Shown: positions 1 through 9,209, counted from the stretch's first letter. The stretch: DNA of 48,572 bases from Nocardia otitidiscaviarum NBRC 14405 (GCF_000308635.1 NZ_BAGD01000023.1:1-48572), one strand, 5' to 3'. Program-made: numbers and translations. Notes: generated from the letters alone by a model not told the origin.

Positions 1-1
1 G

Positions 2-472
2 GCGGATACCGAGGGGGTGAACCCGCTGCACCTGACCCTGTGGATGGCGGTGGTCCCGCCGCTGCCGATGTTCGCGCTCTCGGCGCTGACCGAGGGCCCC
101 ACCACGGGCTGGCGGGATTTGGCCGAATCCTGCACCGCGACCGGCTGGCCCGCCCTGGCGGCCCTGGCCTACATCGTCCTGCTCGGCACCATCGCGGGCT
201 CGGGCCTGTGGACCCTGCTCATGAGCCGCTACCCGGCGGGCACCGTCGCCCCGCTGTCCCTGCTGGTGCCGGTGGTCGGCATCGCCGCCGCCTGGGCCTT
301 CCTGCACGAAACCCCGACCGCCCTGTCCCTGCTGGGCGCGGCCGTCGTCATCATCGGAGCCTTCACCGCCACCTCCACCGGCCGCCCCGCACCCGCGCGG
401 TTCGCACATTCGCTGGCTCTCGGAGAGAAGTCCCGCACCCCAACCGACCACAGGGCGGAATCCGCTGCCTAG
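2..472 (+). CDS. EamA/DMT-family transporter, C-terminal part
   Basis: The frame is open from the left edge, so the gene starts outside the window and only its last 156 codons or so are seen. Four hydrophobic segments follow one another, and the stretch GTVAPLSLLVPVVGIAAAW followed by FLHE is typical of the end of the second EamA repeat in drug/metabolite exporters of the inner membrane. The tail is short and polar. The substrate cannot be told. The next gene begins 27 nt downstream. Confidence 0.85.
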   Translation, partial: ADTEGVNPLHLTLWMAVVPPLPMFALSALTEGPTTGWRDLAESCTATGWPALAALAYIVLLGTIAGSGLWTLLMSRYPAGTVAPLSLLVPVVGIAAAWAFLHETPTALSLLGAAVVIIGAFTATSTGRPAPARFAHSLALGEKSRTPTDHRAESAA

Positions 473-499
473 GATCGGTCCCGGCTGGGAGGTAAGGGA

Positions 500-2269
500 A
501 TGGCAGGACAGCGCATGTCCGTGTCGCGGCGGTCGGTGCTGCGCGGCACGGTCGCGGCGGGCGCGGTGACCGCGGGGGCGGTGACGACCGGGCTGCGGTC
601 CGCCCCCGCGCGGGCGGCGGCGGGCCGTCGGGTGGCGGTGCTGGGCGGCGGCGTGGCGGGAATGACCGCCGCGCACGAACTCGCCGAGCGCGGCTTCGAG
701 GTCACCGTGTACGAGCGGCGGGCACTGGGCGGCAAGGCGCGCAGCATGCGGGTGCCGGGCAGCGGCCGGGGCGGTCGCCCCGATCTGTGGGGCGAGCACG
801 GCTTCCGCTTCTTCCCCGGCTTCTACCACCACATTCCGGATACCATGCGGCGAATCCCGTTCGCGGGCAACGCCAATGGTGTGTGGGACAACCTGATCGC
901 CGCACCCGAGGCGCGTTTCTCCCGTCGCGACAATGACGACGTGATCATGCCGCTGGGCAAGGCGGGCCGGGTCTGGGCGACACCGGAGGACTTCCGCGAG
1001 ACGGTCAGCTCCGCCATCTCCACCACGGCGAAGATGCCCTATCAGGACGCCCTCTACTTCGCCAACCGGCTGCTGGTCTTCAACACCAGTTGCGACGCCC
1101 GCCGATATGGCCAGTGGGACAAGGTGTCCTGGCGCGACTACGTGGGCGCGCGCAACCGGTCGAGCGAATTCCGCATGCTCATGTCCCGCACCCTCACCAC
1201 CCTGCTGGTGGCGGCACGGGACGATCTGGCCAGCACCCGCACCATCGGCAATATGGGCGAGCAGTTCCTCGGCAATCCGCTCGAGATCGGCAATGACGGT
1301 GCGCTGGACCGGATTCTGGACGGCCCCACCAATGAGGCGTGGATCGACCCGTGGGCGGCGCGGCTGCGTGAACTCGGCGTGCGCTTCGTCGCGGCGGAGG
1401 TGCGCGGACTCGAGGTGAGCGGCAACCGCATCGGCTCGGCCCGAGTGGTGACCGCCGCCGGCGCGGCCGAAACGGTGGCGGCCGACCACTTCGTGTGCGC
1501 CCTGCCCGTGGAGGCGGCGCGCACCCTGCTCACTCCCGAAATCCTGGCGCTGCGACCGGAATTGGCGGGCATGCACCAGCTGATGGTGGACTGGATGACC
1601 GGCCTGCAGTTCTTCCTGCGCCGACCGACCGCCATCGCGCGCGGCCACGTGGCCTACGTGGACTCCCCGTGGTCGTTGACCTCCATCTCCCAGGATCAGT
1701 TCTGGCCGCGCGTGCGACTGTCCGAGCACGGGGACGGCACCGTCGTCGACTGCCTGTCGGTGGACATCTCCGACTGGAACACCCCCGGACCGCTCTACGG
1801 CAAGACGGCCAAGGAGTGCACCCACGACGAGATCGTCCGCGAGGTGTGGGCGCAGCTGAAGGCCCACCTCAACGACCGCTCCGAACTGCTGCGCGACGAG
1901 GATCTGCACTCCTGGTTCCTCGACACCGGCATCACCTGGAATGCCGCCACCCGCCGCAACGAGAACGCCGACCCGCTGCTGATCAATACGGCCGGCTCGT
2001 GGGCGCTCCGCCCGGAGTGCCACGGTGCCATCGAAAATCTGTATCTGGCAGGCGATTACGTGCGGACGAACGTGGATCTCGCCACCATGGAGGGAGCGTC
2101 GGAGTCGGCGCGCACGGCGGTGAACGCCATCCTGGACGTCACGGGTGCCACCGCCCCGCGCTGTCGCCTGTTCACCCTGTACCGGGCGGCGGAGCTGGAG
2201 CCCTTCCGGCAGTTGGATGTCGCGCGCTACGCCAGCGGCCAGCCGAACCTCTTCGACGGCCCGGTCTGA
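500..2269 (+). CDS. Tat-exported FAD-dependent oxidoreductase (phytoene desaturase/hydroxysqualene dehydroxylase-like)
   Basis: 589 aa. The N-terminus has a twin-arginine signal (SRRSVLRG, residues about 8-15, then an Ala/Gly-rich hydrophobic stretch), so the folded enzyme is probably exported. A Rossmann FAD motif, GGGVAGMTAAHELAERG with a following Glu in VYERR, lies near residues 50-75, and the C-terminal LYLAGDYVRTNVDLATMEGA matches the FAD-closing segment of amine oxidase/phytoene-desaturase flavoproteins. That fold oxidises isoprenoid or amine substrates; the substrate here is unknown. The ATG at 500 has a good upstream GGGAGG ribosome site; an in-frame ATG at 515 is a less likely alternative. 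Confidence 0.8.
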   Translation: MAGQRMSVSRRSVLRGTVAAGAVTAGAVTTGLRSAPARAAAGRRVAVLGGGVAGMTAAHELAERGFEVTVYERRALGGKARSMRVPGSGRGGRPDLWGEHGFRFFPGFYHHIPDTMRRIPFAGNANGVWDNLIAAPEARFSRRDNDDVIMPLGKAGRVWATPEDFRETVSSAISTTAKMPYQDALYFANRLLVFNTSCDARRYGQWDKVSWRDYVGARNRSSEFRMLMSRTLTTLLVAARDDLASTRTIGNMGEQFLGNPLEIGNDGALDRILDGPTNEAWIDPWAARLRELGVRFVAAEVRGLEVSGNRIGSARVVTAAGAAETVAADHFVCALPVEAARTLLTPEILALRPELAGMHQLMVDWMTGLQFFLRRPTAIARGHVAYVDSPWSLTSISQDQFWPRVRLSEHGDGTVVDCLSVDISDWNTPGPLYGKTAKECTHDEIVREVWAQLKAHLNDRSELLRDEDLHSWFLDTGITWNAATRRNENADPLLINTAGSWALRPECHGAIENLYLAGDYVRTNVDLATMEGASESARTAVNAILDVTGATAPRCRLFTLYRAAELEPFRQLDVARYASGQPNLFDGPV

Positions 2270-2321
2270 TTGTTCACAAACCCCTGGTGCCGCAGCCGGA
2301 TCGAGGCGTTCAATCGAATCC

Positions 2322-2945
2322 ATGAGCGAGATCACCGACCCCGAGGAACTGCGAGAACTGTTGGGCGCGGTGAATCCTCGCGCCGCCGCCAAGGAGCGCG
2401 TCCAACTGCACCCGCGCGACCGCGAGTGGATCGCGGCGTCCCCGTTCGTGGTGCTGGCGACCAGCGACGCCGCGGGCAATTGCGACGCCTCCCCGAAGGG
2501 TGACCCCGCCGGATTCGTTCGGGTCCTCGACGATCGGACCATCGCGATTCCGGAGCGTCCCGGCAACCGTCGCGCCGACGGCTACCTCAATATCCTGGAC
2601 AACCCGCACATCGGCGTACTGTTCGTGATCCCCGGCCGCACCGAAACCCTGCGCGTCAACGGCCGCGCCCGCCTGGTCCGCGACGCCCCGTACTTCGACG
2701 ACATGATCGTGCGCGGCCACCGCCCCATCCTCGCCGTGGAGGTCGACATCGACCAGATCTTCTTCCACTGCGGCAAGGCGTTCCTGCGCTCCAACCTCTG
2801 GCACCCCGACCGCTGGCCCGCCGACACCCTCCCCACCCAAGCCCACCTGGTCAAAGAACTACAACCAGACACCCCCCAATCCCTCGAGGAACTGACCCAC
2901 TACTACTCCGAACCCAACTACGCCCAGTCCCTCTACAAGTCCTGA
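2322..2945 (+). CDS. Pyridoxamine 5'-phosphate oxidase-family FMN protein
   Basis: 207 aa from the ATG at 2322. The frame is open further upstream, but that part overlaps the previous gene and has no protein-like sequence. The split-barrel core is recognisable: SPFVVLATSDAAGNCDASPKGD, then RPGNRRADGYLNILDNPHIG, then VNGRARLVRD. These are hallmarks of the PPOX-type flavoproteins close to the MSMEG_1061/DR2398 group. Such proteins bind FMN (some F420) and are reductases or oxidases of unassigned substrate. The C-terminal FHCGKAFLRSNLWHPDRW is also typical of that group. No operon partner is obvious. Confidence 0.82.
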   Translation: MSEITDPEELRELLGAVNPRAAAKERVQLHPRDREWIAASPFVVLATSDAAGNCDASPKGDPAGFVRVLDDRTIAIPERPGNRRADGYLNILDNPHIGVLFVIPGRTETLRVNGRARLVRDAPYFDDMIVRGHRPILAVEVDIDQIFFHCGKAFLRSNLWHPDRWPADTLPTQAHLVKELQPDTPQSLEELTHYYSEPNYAQSLYKS

Positions 2946-3068
2946 CCCGCCGAGGGGGAACTGGTGGCGGGGGTCTCCCGCGCGATACCGCCACGGATTC
3001 CCCCTGACCGTTCGGTCTGTGCGAGAGGGATCACGCGGACCGCGTGTGGCGGGGTGCGGTGGCGGCAA

Positions 3069-3074
3069 TAGACT
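3069..3074 (+). promoter_or_regulatory. Candidate -10 element for a leaderless murT transcript
   Basis: TAGACT ends six nucleotides before the GTG start of murT, and no Shine-Dalgarno sequence is present. A TAnnnT hexamer 6-7 nt before a start codon is the usual arrangement for leaderless actinobacterial mRNAs. This is inferred from position only. Confidence 0.45.
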
Positions 3075-3080
3075 CGCGGC

Positions 3081-4328
3081 GTGGCAGACATTTCGGTGCG
3101 CGGGCGGGTGGCGCTGCGGGCGGCGACCGCGGCCTCGTGGGCCTCGCAGAAGGCCGGGCGCGGTAAGGGGTCGATGATCGGCGGGCTGATCGCGCTGAAG
3201 ATCGACCCGTCACTCATGACGCAGCTCGGCCGGGGACGGCGCACGGTGCTGGTGACCGGCACCAATGGCAAGTCCACCACCACCCGGATGACGGCGGCCG
3301 CGCTCGGTACCCTGGGCCGGGTCGCCACCCAGGCCGACGGCGCGAATATGGACGCCGGCATCGTGGCCGCGCTGACCGCGAATCGCACCGCGCCGCTGGC
3401 CGCGATCGAGGTGGACGAGCTGCATCTGCCCCATGTGTCCGATGCGCTGAATCCCTCGGCGGTGGTGCTGCTCAACCTCAGCCGCGACCAGCTGGACCGG
3501 GTCGGCGAGATCAATATGATCGAGCGCCGCCTGCGCGCGGGCATGGCCCGGCACCAGCACGCCGTGCTCATCGCCAACTGTGACGACGTGCTGGTCACCT
3601 CCATCGCCTACGACCACCCGAATGTGGTGTGGGTGGCGGCCGGCAGCGGCTGGCAGGTCGATGCCACCAGCTGCCCGCGCAGTGGCGAGCCCATTCTGTG
3701 GGAGGGCGACCACTGGTACAGCACCGGCACGGATTTCAAACGCCCGCAACCGGATTGGTGGGTGGACGAGCACACGCTGTACGGCCCGGACGGACTGGAG
3801 CTGCCGCTGAGCCTGGCGCTGCCCGGACGCGCCAACCGGGGTAATGCCGCGCAGGCGGTGGCGGCGGCCATCGCACTGGGGGCCGATCCGGCGCGGGCCG
3901 TCGCGGCGGCGGCGACCGTGAAGGAGATCGCGGGCCGCTACCGCACCGTTCAGGTCGGCGACCACGCGACCCGGCTGCTGCTGGCCAAGAACCCCGCCGG
4001 TTGGCAGGAGGCGCTGTCCATGATCGACCCCGCCGCCAAGGGTTTGGTGATCGCGGTCAACGGCCAGGTGCCCGACGGCGAGGACCTGTCCTGGCTGTGG
4101 GACGTGCGGTTCGAACACTTCGAGGGCACCCGGGTGGTGGCGGCGGGCGAGCGCGCCACCGACCTCGCGGTCCGCCTCACCTACGCCGGGGTACAGCACA
4201 CCATCGTCGCGGACCCCGTGCGCGCCATCCGTTCCTGCCCCCCGGGCCAGGTGGAGGTGCTGGCCAACTACACGGCATTCCGCGACCTGAACCGCGATCT
4301 GGAGGAGAAGGCGGGGGTGCGCGCATGA
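3081..4328 (+). CDS. murT: MurT, Mur-ligase-like subunit of lipid II isoglutaminyl synthase
   Basis: 415 aa, normal for MurT. With GatD it amidates the alpha-carboxyl of D-Glu in the lipid II stem peptide at the cytoplasmic membrane, using ATP and glutamine-derived ammonia. Visible are the Mur-ligase P-loop TGTNGKSTTTRM (residues about 60-70), the central IEVDELHLPHV segment, and the C-terminal DUF1727-like region ending LNRDLEEKAG. The zinc-ribbon region is degraded: C198 is kept, but the other expected cysteines are replaced (CPRSG, then WYSTGTDFKRP). The start is GTG 3081, probably leaderless. The stop overlaps the gatD start by 4 nt, so the subunits are translationally coupled. Confidence 0.93.
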   Translation: MADISVRGRVALRAATAASWASQKAGRGKGSMIGGLIALKIDPSLMTQLGRGRRTVLVTGTNGKSTTTRMTAAALGTLGRVATQADGANMDAGIVAALTANRTAPLAAIEVDELHLPHVSDALNPSAVVLLNLSRDQLDRVGEINMIERRLRAGMARHQHAVLIANCDDVLVTSIAYDHPNVVWVAAGSGWQVDATSCPRSGEPILWEGDHWYSTGTDFKRPQPDWWVDEHTLYGPDGLELPLSLALPGRANRGNAAQAVAAAIALGADPARAVAAAATVKEIAGRYRTVQVGDHATRLLLAKNPAGWQEALSMIDPAAKGLVIAVNGQVPDGEDLSWLWDVRFEHFEGTRVVAAGERATDLAVRLTYAGVQHTIVADPVRAIRSCPPGQVEVLANYTAFRDLNRDLEEKAGVRA

Positions 4329-5311
4329 GCGAGCGAAGCGATCGACCGGAAGACACGACCGAGCGGCCGAGGGATACCGCCGACCACGCCGGGCCCGCGG
4401 ACACCGCTGGCTCGAGCGCTGCGGTGGCCCCGTCGGCGGGTACCGGTGAGTTTGCGGCCGCAGATGGTGCCGAGGTGGCGTCGTCGTCGGGCGTCGGTGA
4501 GCATGTGGTTGCCGCTGCCTCGTCGCAGGCGGCGGACATCACCGCGGAGCGGATCGCGGCCGCCGCCCGCGTGGAACAGGCTGCGGCGCAAGGGCAGCGG
4601 TCGAGTGAGTCCACGGTGCGCATCGGTCTGGTGCTGCCCGATGTCATGGGCACCTACGGTGACGGCGGCAATGCGGTGGTGCTGCGGCAGCGGTTGCGGA
4701 TGCGCGGCTACGACGCCGAGATCGTCGAGATCTCGCTGAGCGAGCCGGTTCCCGACTCGCTCGACATCTACACCCTGGGCGGTGCGGAGGATTCCGCGCA
4801 GCGCCTGGCCACCCGCCACCTGCAGCGCTACCCTGGCCTACAGACCGCCGCCGGGCGCGGGGTGCCGGTGCTGGCCATCTGCGCGGCCATCCAGGTGCTC
4901 GGCCACTGGTACGAGACCTCCTCGGGCGAACGCGTGGACGGTGTCGGCCTCATCGACGTCACCACCTCCCCGCAGGCCGAGCGCGCCATCGGCGAGGTGG
5001 TCACCAACCCGATCCTCGCGGGTTTGAGCCAGCCCCTCACCGGCTTCGAGAACCACCGTGGCGGAACGAAACTCGGCGGCGCGGCCACCGGTCTGGCCCG
5101 CGTCACCCGCGGCGTCGGCAATGGCGTCGGCGACGGCCTGGAGGGCGTGGTGCAGGGCTCGGTCATCGGCACCTACATGCACGGTCCCGCCCTGGCCCGC
5201 AACCCGGAACTCGCCGACTACCTGCTCGCCAAGGCCCTCGGCGTCGACTCCCTCCCGCCTCTCGACCTCCCCGAGGTGGAGCAGCTGCGCCGCGAACGCC
5301 TGCGCGCCTGA
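4325..5311 (+). CDS. gatD: GatD, glutamine amidotransferase subunit of lipid II isoglutaminyl synthase
   Basis: 328 aa from ATG 4325, which overlaps the murT stop (ATGA). It is a class I-like glutaminase that feeds ammonia to MurT. The catalytic domain starts near residue 98 (VRIGLVLPDVMGTYGDGGNA). The nucleophile Cys186 sits in LAICAAIQVLGHWYE and the catalytic His286 in TYMHGPALARNPELAD. The first 95 or so residues are an Ala/Ser/Glu-rich low-complexity extension absent from the usual GatD of about 240 aa. A GTG at 4616 could give a conventional-length protein, but the overlapping ATG favours the long form. Confidence 0.92.
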   Translation: MSERSDRPEDTTERPRDTADHAGPADTAGSSAAVAPSAGTGEFAAADGAEVASSSGVGEHVVAAASSQAADITAERIAAAARVEQAAAQGQRSSESTVRIGLVLPDVMGTYGDGGNAVVLRQRLRMRGYDAEIVEISLSEPVPDSLDIYTLGGAEDSAQRLATRHLQRYPGLQTAAGRGVPVLAICAAIQVLGHWYETSSGERVDGVGLIDVTTSPQAERAIGEVVTNPILAGLSQPLTGFENHRGGTKLGGAATGLARVTRGVGNGVGDGLEGVVQGSVIGTYMHGPALARNPELADYLLAKALGVDSLPPLDLPEVEQLRRERLRA

Positions 5312-5441
5312 GCGAACGCGCGGCCCGTGCGGGTCGGCCCGACTCCACATAGTGCTCGCGCGGATATTGCGAACGTGTTGAGGTGCGGGCGGCGGCCCGG
5401 TAGTGTCGCGCGCGGCCATTGGTTGATGAGGAGGTGGCCGG

Positions 5442-7067
5442 TTGCGGAGGCGCGCCGTCTTGAAGGCTGCCGGGGTGGCGGCTCTGCTGGCGGGCGTCGG
5501 GACGGGGGCCGCCACGCGCGGTGCCGGACCGGCGTCGGCGAATTTCCTGTGGCATGCGCTGTTCGAGGCATGGGTGCCGGAAATCTTTGCGCCGCTACCG
5601 GATCCGCCGGAGCACACCGAGGCCATCGTCATCGGCTCGGGGTTCGGCGCGTCGGTCACCGCCCTGCGGTTGGCCGAGGCCGGGGTGCGGAACACGGTGC
5701 TGGAGCGCGGATCACGGTGGCCCAACGACCCGTGGCGGGAGATCTTCACCGGTGACGATCTGCCGGACGGACGCGGGTTCTGGCATCGGAACACCTTCAC
5801 CGGCGTGACCAAGGTGCCGATGTCGTTCGCAAGCTTCGGCGGTGTCCTCGATGTGACCGAGTACCCGGGTATCGACGTGTGGCGGGCCGCGGCGGTCGGC
5901 GGCGGCTCGGTGGTCTTCACCGGGGCCATGGTCGCGCCCGAGCGGCATCTGTTCGATGCCGTCTTCCGCGGCGTCGTGAACTACGACGAACTGGACCGCG
6001 TCTACTACCCGCGGGTGCGGCAGATGCTGCGGCTGAGCCCCATGCCCGCGGACGTGTACGGCTCCGCGCCGTTCACGCATTCACGCATCTGGGATCAGCA
6101 GGTGCGGGCGGCGGGCTACCAGCCCACGGCCAACGATTCCGCCTTCGACTGGAACATCATTCGCGGCGAGCTGGCGGGCACCACCCGCGCCTCCGCCATC
6201 GCCGCGCGCAGCAATCTCGGCAATTCCAACGGCGCGAAGTTCGACCTCAACCAGAACTACCTGCGCTACGCCGAGGCCACCGGCAATACCGGCATCTATC
6301 CCGGCCACCGGGTGGACGCCATCGCGCAGGACGGCGACCGGTACGCGGTCACGGTGACCAAGCTGGCCCCCACCGGGCAGGTGCTGTCCACCCGCACCCT
6401 CACCTGCGACCGCCTGTTCCTGGGCGCGGGTTCGGTGGGCACCTCCGAACTGCTGGTGCGCGCCCAGGCGACCGGTGCGCTGCCACACCTCAACGAGCAC
6501 GTCGGCGACGGCTGGGGCACCAATGGCGACGCGGTGCTGGCGCGTGGCGCGAACGCCCTCACCGGGGTCGGCAACGGCGTCCCGAGCGCCAGCCGCATCC
6601 TGGACGAATCGGGTGTGCCGCTGACCCTGGAGAACTGGTACGTGCCGGGCATTCCGGTGGATACCGGGGCCATCGCGTCACTGGGGATGGTGCTGGACCC
6701 GACCCGCGCCCGTTTCGGCTACGACCGCGCCACCGACCGGGTCGGTCTGTCCTGGCCCGCACACGCCCAGGACCAGGTGCTGGCCGCCTGCCGTGCCGTC
6801 GACGACCGGATCGCCGAGCGCGGCCGCGCGATTGTGGACTACACGCCCATCGGCTACGACGCCCAGGCATTCTTCACCGCCCACCCGCTCGGCGGCGCGG
6901 TGCTGGGCCGCGCCACCGACGCCTACGGCCGCGTGCACGGCCACCCGGGCCTGTACGTGATGGACGGCGCGGCCCTGCCCGGCAGCACCGCCACGGCGAA
7001 CCCGTCCCTGACGATCACCGCCGTCGCCGAACGCAATATCGAGGCCATCCTCCGCGCCGGACGGTAG
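5442..7067 (+). CDS. choA: Cholesterol oxidase, GMC family, Tat-exported
   Basis: 541 aa. The start is TTG at 5442, seven to eight nt after a strong GAGGAGG. The protein opens with a twin-arginine signal (RRRAVLKAAG). The FAD motif is VIGSGFGASVTALRLAEAG. The C-terminal HPLGGAVLGRATD with its His, and ANPSLTITAVAERNIE with its Asn, match the catalytic His/Asn of class I (non-covalent FAD) cholesterol oxidases, which convert cholesterol to cholest-4-en-3-one and make hydrogen peroxide. NSNGAKFDLNQNYLRYAE also fits. Export suits action on extracellular sterol. The CYP125, CYP51 and KstR boxes further along support sterol use. Another 3-beta-hydroxysteroid could be the substrate. Confidence 0.88.
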   Translation: MRRRAVLKAAGVAALLAGVGTGAATRGAGPASANFLWHALFEAWVPEIFAPLPDPPEHTEAIVIGSGFGASVTALRLAEAGVRNTVLERGSRWPNDPWREIFTGDDLPDGRGFWHRNTFTGVTKVPMSFASFGGVLDVTEYPGIDVWRAAAVGGGSVVFTGAMVAPERHLFDAVFRGVVNYDELDRVYYPRVRQMLRLSPMPADVYGSAPFTHSRIWDQQVRAAGYQPTANDSAFDWNIIRGELAGTTRASAIAARSNLGNSNGAKFDLNQNYLRYAEATGNTGIYPGHRVDAIAQDGDRYAVTVTKLAPTGQVLSTRTLTCDRLFLGAGSVGTSELLVRAQATGALPHLNEHVGDGWGTNGDAVLARGANALTGVGNGVPSASRILDESGVPLTLENWYVPGIPVDTGAIASLGMVLDPTRARFGYDRATDRVGLSWPAHAQDQVLAACRAVDDRIAERGRAIVDYTPIGYDAQAFFTAHPLGGAVLGRATDAYGRVHGHPGLYVMDGAALPGSTATANPSLTITAVAERNIEAILRAGR

Positions 7068-7159
7068 CCGCCGGATCGCCCGGCCCGGTTCGGTTCCGCC
7101 CGCGGCACCGGCGCGGCAACTACTCTCGGCTTGGCTGTTTCGAGGTGGAAGGGGCCGTC

Positions 7160-7969
7160 GTGAGCCAGTTCAGCGGCGTGGAGGGTGAGTACCCGCGCAA
7201 ACCGCCGGTGCTGTGGACAGATTTCGCCATGCTGGCACTGGCCGTCGTCTCGGTGGTGCTGGTCGGCTGGGTGACGTTCTTTCCGGTGGCGGACAACACC
7301 TATCGGACGATCGTGGTGGTGGACTGGATCATCTGCGGCGTCTTCGCGATCGAGTTCGTCTGGCGCTGGCGGCGCGAGGGCTGGCCGTGGTCGTTCCCGT
7401 TCGTCTACTGGTACGAGGTGCTGGGCATGATCCCGGTGACCAGCCCGTTCTTCCGCGGCTTCCGGCTGTTGCGGATCGTGGTGGTCGTGGTGCGCCTGGC
7501 GCGGGTGGCGGACCGGGCGTTCGGCGACCGGGTCACCGCCGCGGTGGTGAACCGCTCGGTCGGGACCATTGTCGAGACCATCAAGCGCCCGGTGACGGTG
7601 GCCGTCATGGACGAGGTCGCCCAGGTGCTGCGGACCGCCCATTTCACCCGCAATATCTCGGCGGCGCTGGAGGAGAATCGCGCCGAGCTGGATCAGATGA
7701 TCCTGGAGACCATCCGCAAGGATCCGCAGTTGGGTCGCGTGCGCTATCTGCCCTTCCACGAGGAGATCATTCGCGGCATAGCCGACGCCAGCTTCCGCGT
7801 GGTGCTCGACGTGCTGGCCGACCCGCGCACCGACGAGCTGGTCGCCGATGTGTTGCGGGAGAATGTGGATCAGATGCGCGAAGCGGTGCGCGCGGGCGTG
7901 CGGGTGCCGGATTCGTTCGACCATCGGCCGCCGCCCGTCCCGGACCGCTCGGCCGTGCTCGAGCGCTGA
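7160..7969 (+). CDS. Voltage-sensor-like membrane protein without a pore domain
   Basis: 269 aa from GTG 7160, preceded by GAGGTGGAAGGGG. Four N-terminal hydrophobic segments look like S1-S4 of a voltage sensor: S1 at residues 19-42, S2 with VDWIICGVFAIEFVWRW (the usual acidic pattern), S3 with YWYEVLGMIPV, and an S4-like FRGFRLLRIVVVVVRLARV with spaced arginines. No S5-selectivity filter-S6 (TVGYG) follows. Instead there is a soluble, partly helical tail of about 165 residues. It is usually annotated as an ion transporter. It could be a voltage-sensing regulator or proton channel, or a non-conducting homologue. It ends convergent to the ltrA gene. Confidence 0.7.
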   Translation: MSQFSGVEGEYPRKPPVLWTDFAMLALAVVSVVLVGWVTFFPVADNTYRTIVVVDWIICGVFAIEFVWRWRREGWPWSFPFVYWYEVLGMIPVTSPFFRGFRLLRIVVVVVRLARVADRAFGDRVTAAVVNRSVGTIVETIKRPVTVAVMDEVAQVLRTAHFTRNISAALEENRAELDQMILETIRKDPQLGRVRYLPFHEEIIRGIADASFRVVLDVLADPRTDELVADVLRENVDQMREAVRAGVRVPDSFDHRPPPVPDRSAVLER

Positions 7970-7988
7970 CCGGTCCGCCGACGGCTGC

Positions 7989-9209
7989 CTACCCCGCGTG
8001 GCCGTGTCGGATCTCGTCGCGGAACCGCGCGTGCCGCACCGTTTCCCAGACGATGAGCACGGCCAGCACGGCACACAGGATGCCGAGCGCCGCCAGGGCG
8101 GGCAGCGCGGCGGCGACGGGGATCAGCGCCAGCAGCGCCACCGCGGCCACCAGCCGCTGCGTGCTCACCTGACCCGTCGCGTACTGCTTGAAGCCCACGA
8201 GGGCGACCAGGTACAGCACCACGCCGCCGAACAGCCCGTACAGCGGAATGCCGTACAGCTTGTCCTCCAACGTGTGTCCGTCGGCCCCGCCCACGTAGTT
8301 CAGCACCTTCTTGAGGCCCACGGAGAGTCCGATGATGCCGACGATCATGGGGAAGTGCCAGTAGGTGTAGCAGGCTCGCGCGATCTTGATCCGCCGTGCC
8401 CCGTCGGCCCGGTGCATGGCCTGCTCGACCGTGAGTGCCGCGATATCGAAGTACGCCCACCACAGCAGCCCGGAGATGGCCAGTCCCAGCATGGATCCCA
8501 GCGCGATGGGCCAGGAGATGGGCAGCCCGGACACACCGATGCCGATGGACACGATGGATTCGCCGAGCGCCACGATGATGATGAGCCCGTGCCGTTCGGC
8601 GAAGTGCTTGACGGAGTTGAGTCGCCAGTCGGTGCCCGCGATCATCGTCCACAGCATGTCTCCGGCCACGGCGAGCATCCACAGCGCGATCTGCCAGGCG
8701 CCGTGCGTGAATGCCGCGAGTACCAGCAGTCCGCCGCCGATGGTCAGCGACCCCAGGCCCCAGCGCACCACCTGTCCGCGCAGTTGGGCGTCCTCGGAGC
8801 TGGCGACCATGAACACGACGATGTGCACCAGCCGCACCACCAGGTAGCCGATGGCGAACACCAGGGGTGCGTACCAGCCGCCCGGAAGGTCGTGGAATGC
8901 CTCGGGAATCGCGAGCGCCATGAGGAAGGTCGCCCCCATGGCCACGAATATGCCGAGGCGGGTCACGCCCTCGTCGGCTCGGACCACGTTCCCCAGCCAG
9001 GAGTACGCGACCCACAGCCACCACATGAGGGCCAGCACCACGAGTGCCCGCAACATGTTCACCGCGGTGGTCTCGTGGGCCGCGAGATCGGCGACCATGG
9101 TGAAGGCGAAGACCAGCACCAGGTCGAAGAACAGTTCCAGTTGAGTGACGGCGGAGCCCTCGGACACCGCTGTTGTCCGCGATCGGCGCGATTCGCTCAT
9201 GAAGGACAT
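7989..9209 (-). CDS. LtrA-family (low temperature requirement A) membrane protein
   Basis: 406 aa from ATG 9209; ATG 9200, three codons on, is equally possible since neither has a clear ribosome site. The N-terminal QLELFFDLVLVFAFTMVADLA and the later HFAERHGLIIIVALGESIVSIG are the signature segments of the LtrA family. About ten to twelve transmembrane helices fill the protein. The family is named from a Listeria low-temperature locus; its biochemical role is not established. The frame stays open 490 nt upstream, but that part is antisense to the SRPBCC gene and not protein-like. Confidence 0.85.
   Translation of the reverse strand: MSFMSESRRSRTTAVSEGSAVTQLELFFDLVLVFAFTMVADLAAHETTAVNMLRALVVLALMWWLWVAYSWLGNVVRADEGVTRLGIFVAMGATFLMALAIPEAFHDLPGGWYAPLVFAIGYLVVRLVHIVVFMVASSEDAQLRGQVVRWGLGSLTIGGGLLVLAAFTHGAWQIALWMLAVAGDMLWTMIAGTDWRLNSVKHFAERHGLIIIVALGESIVSIGIGVSGLPISWPIALGSMLGLAISGLLWWAYFDIAALTVEQAMHRADGARRIKIARACYTYWHFPMIVGIIGLSVGLKKVLNYVGGADGHTLEDKLYGIPLYGLFGGVVLYLVALVGFKQYATGQVSTQRLVAAVALLALIPVAAALPALAALGILCAVLAVLIVWETVRHARFRDEIRHGHAG

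Noticed and set aside
5369..5382. AACGTGTT, the KstR core, about 60 nt upstream of the cholesterol oxidase start
   Set aside because: Both outer consensus bases (T and A) are missing, so it is weaker than the two clear KstR boxes and may be chance.
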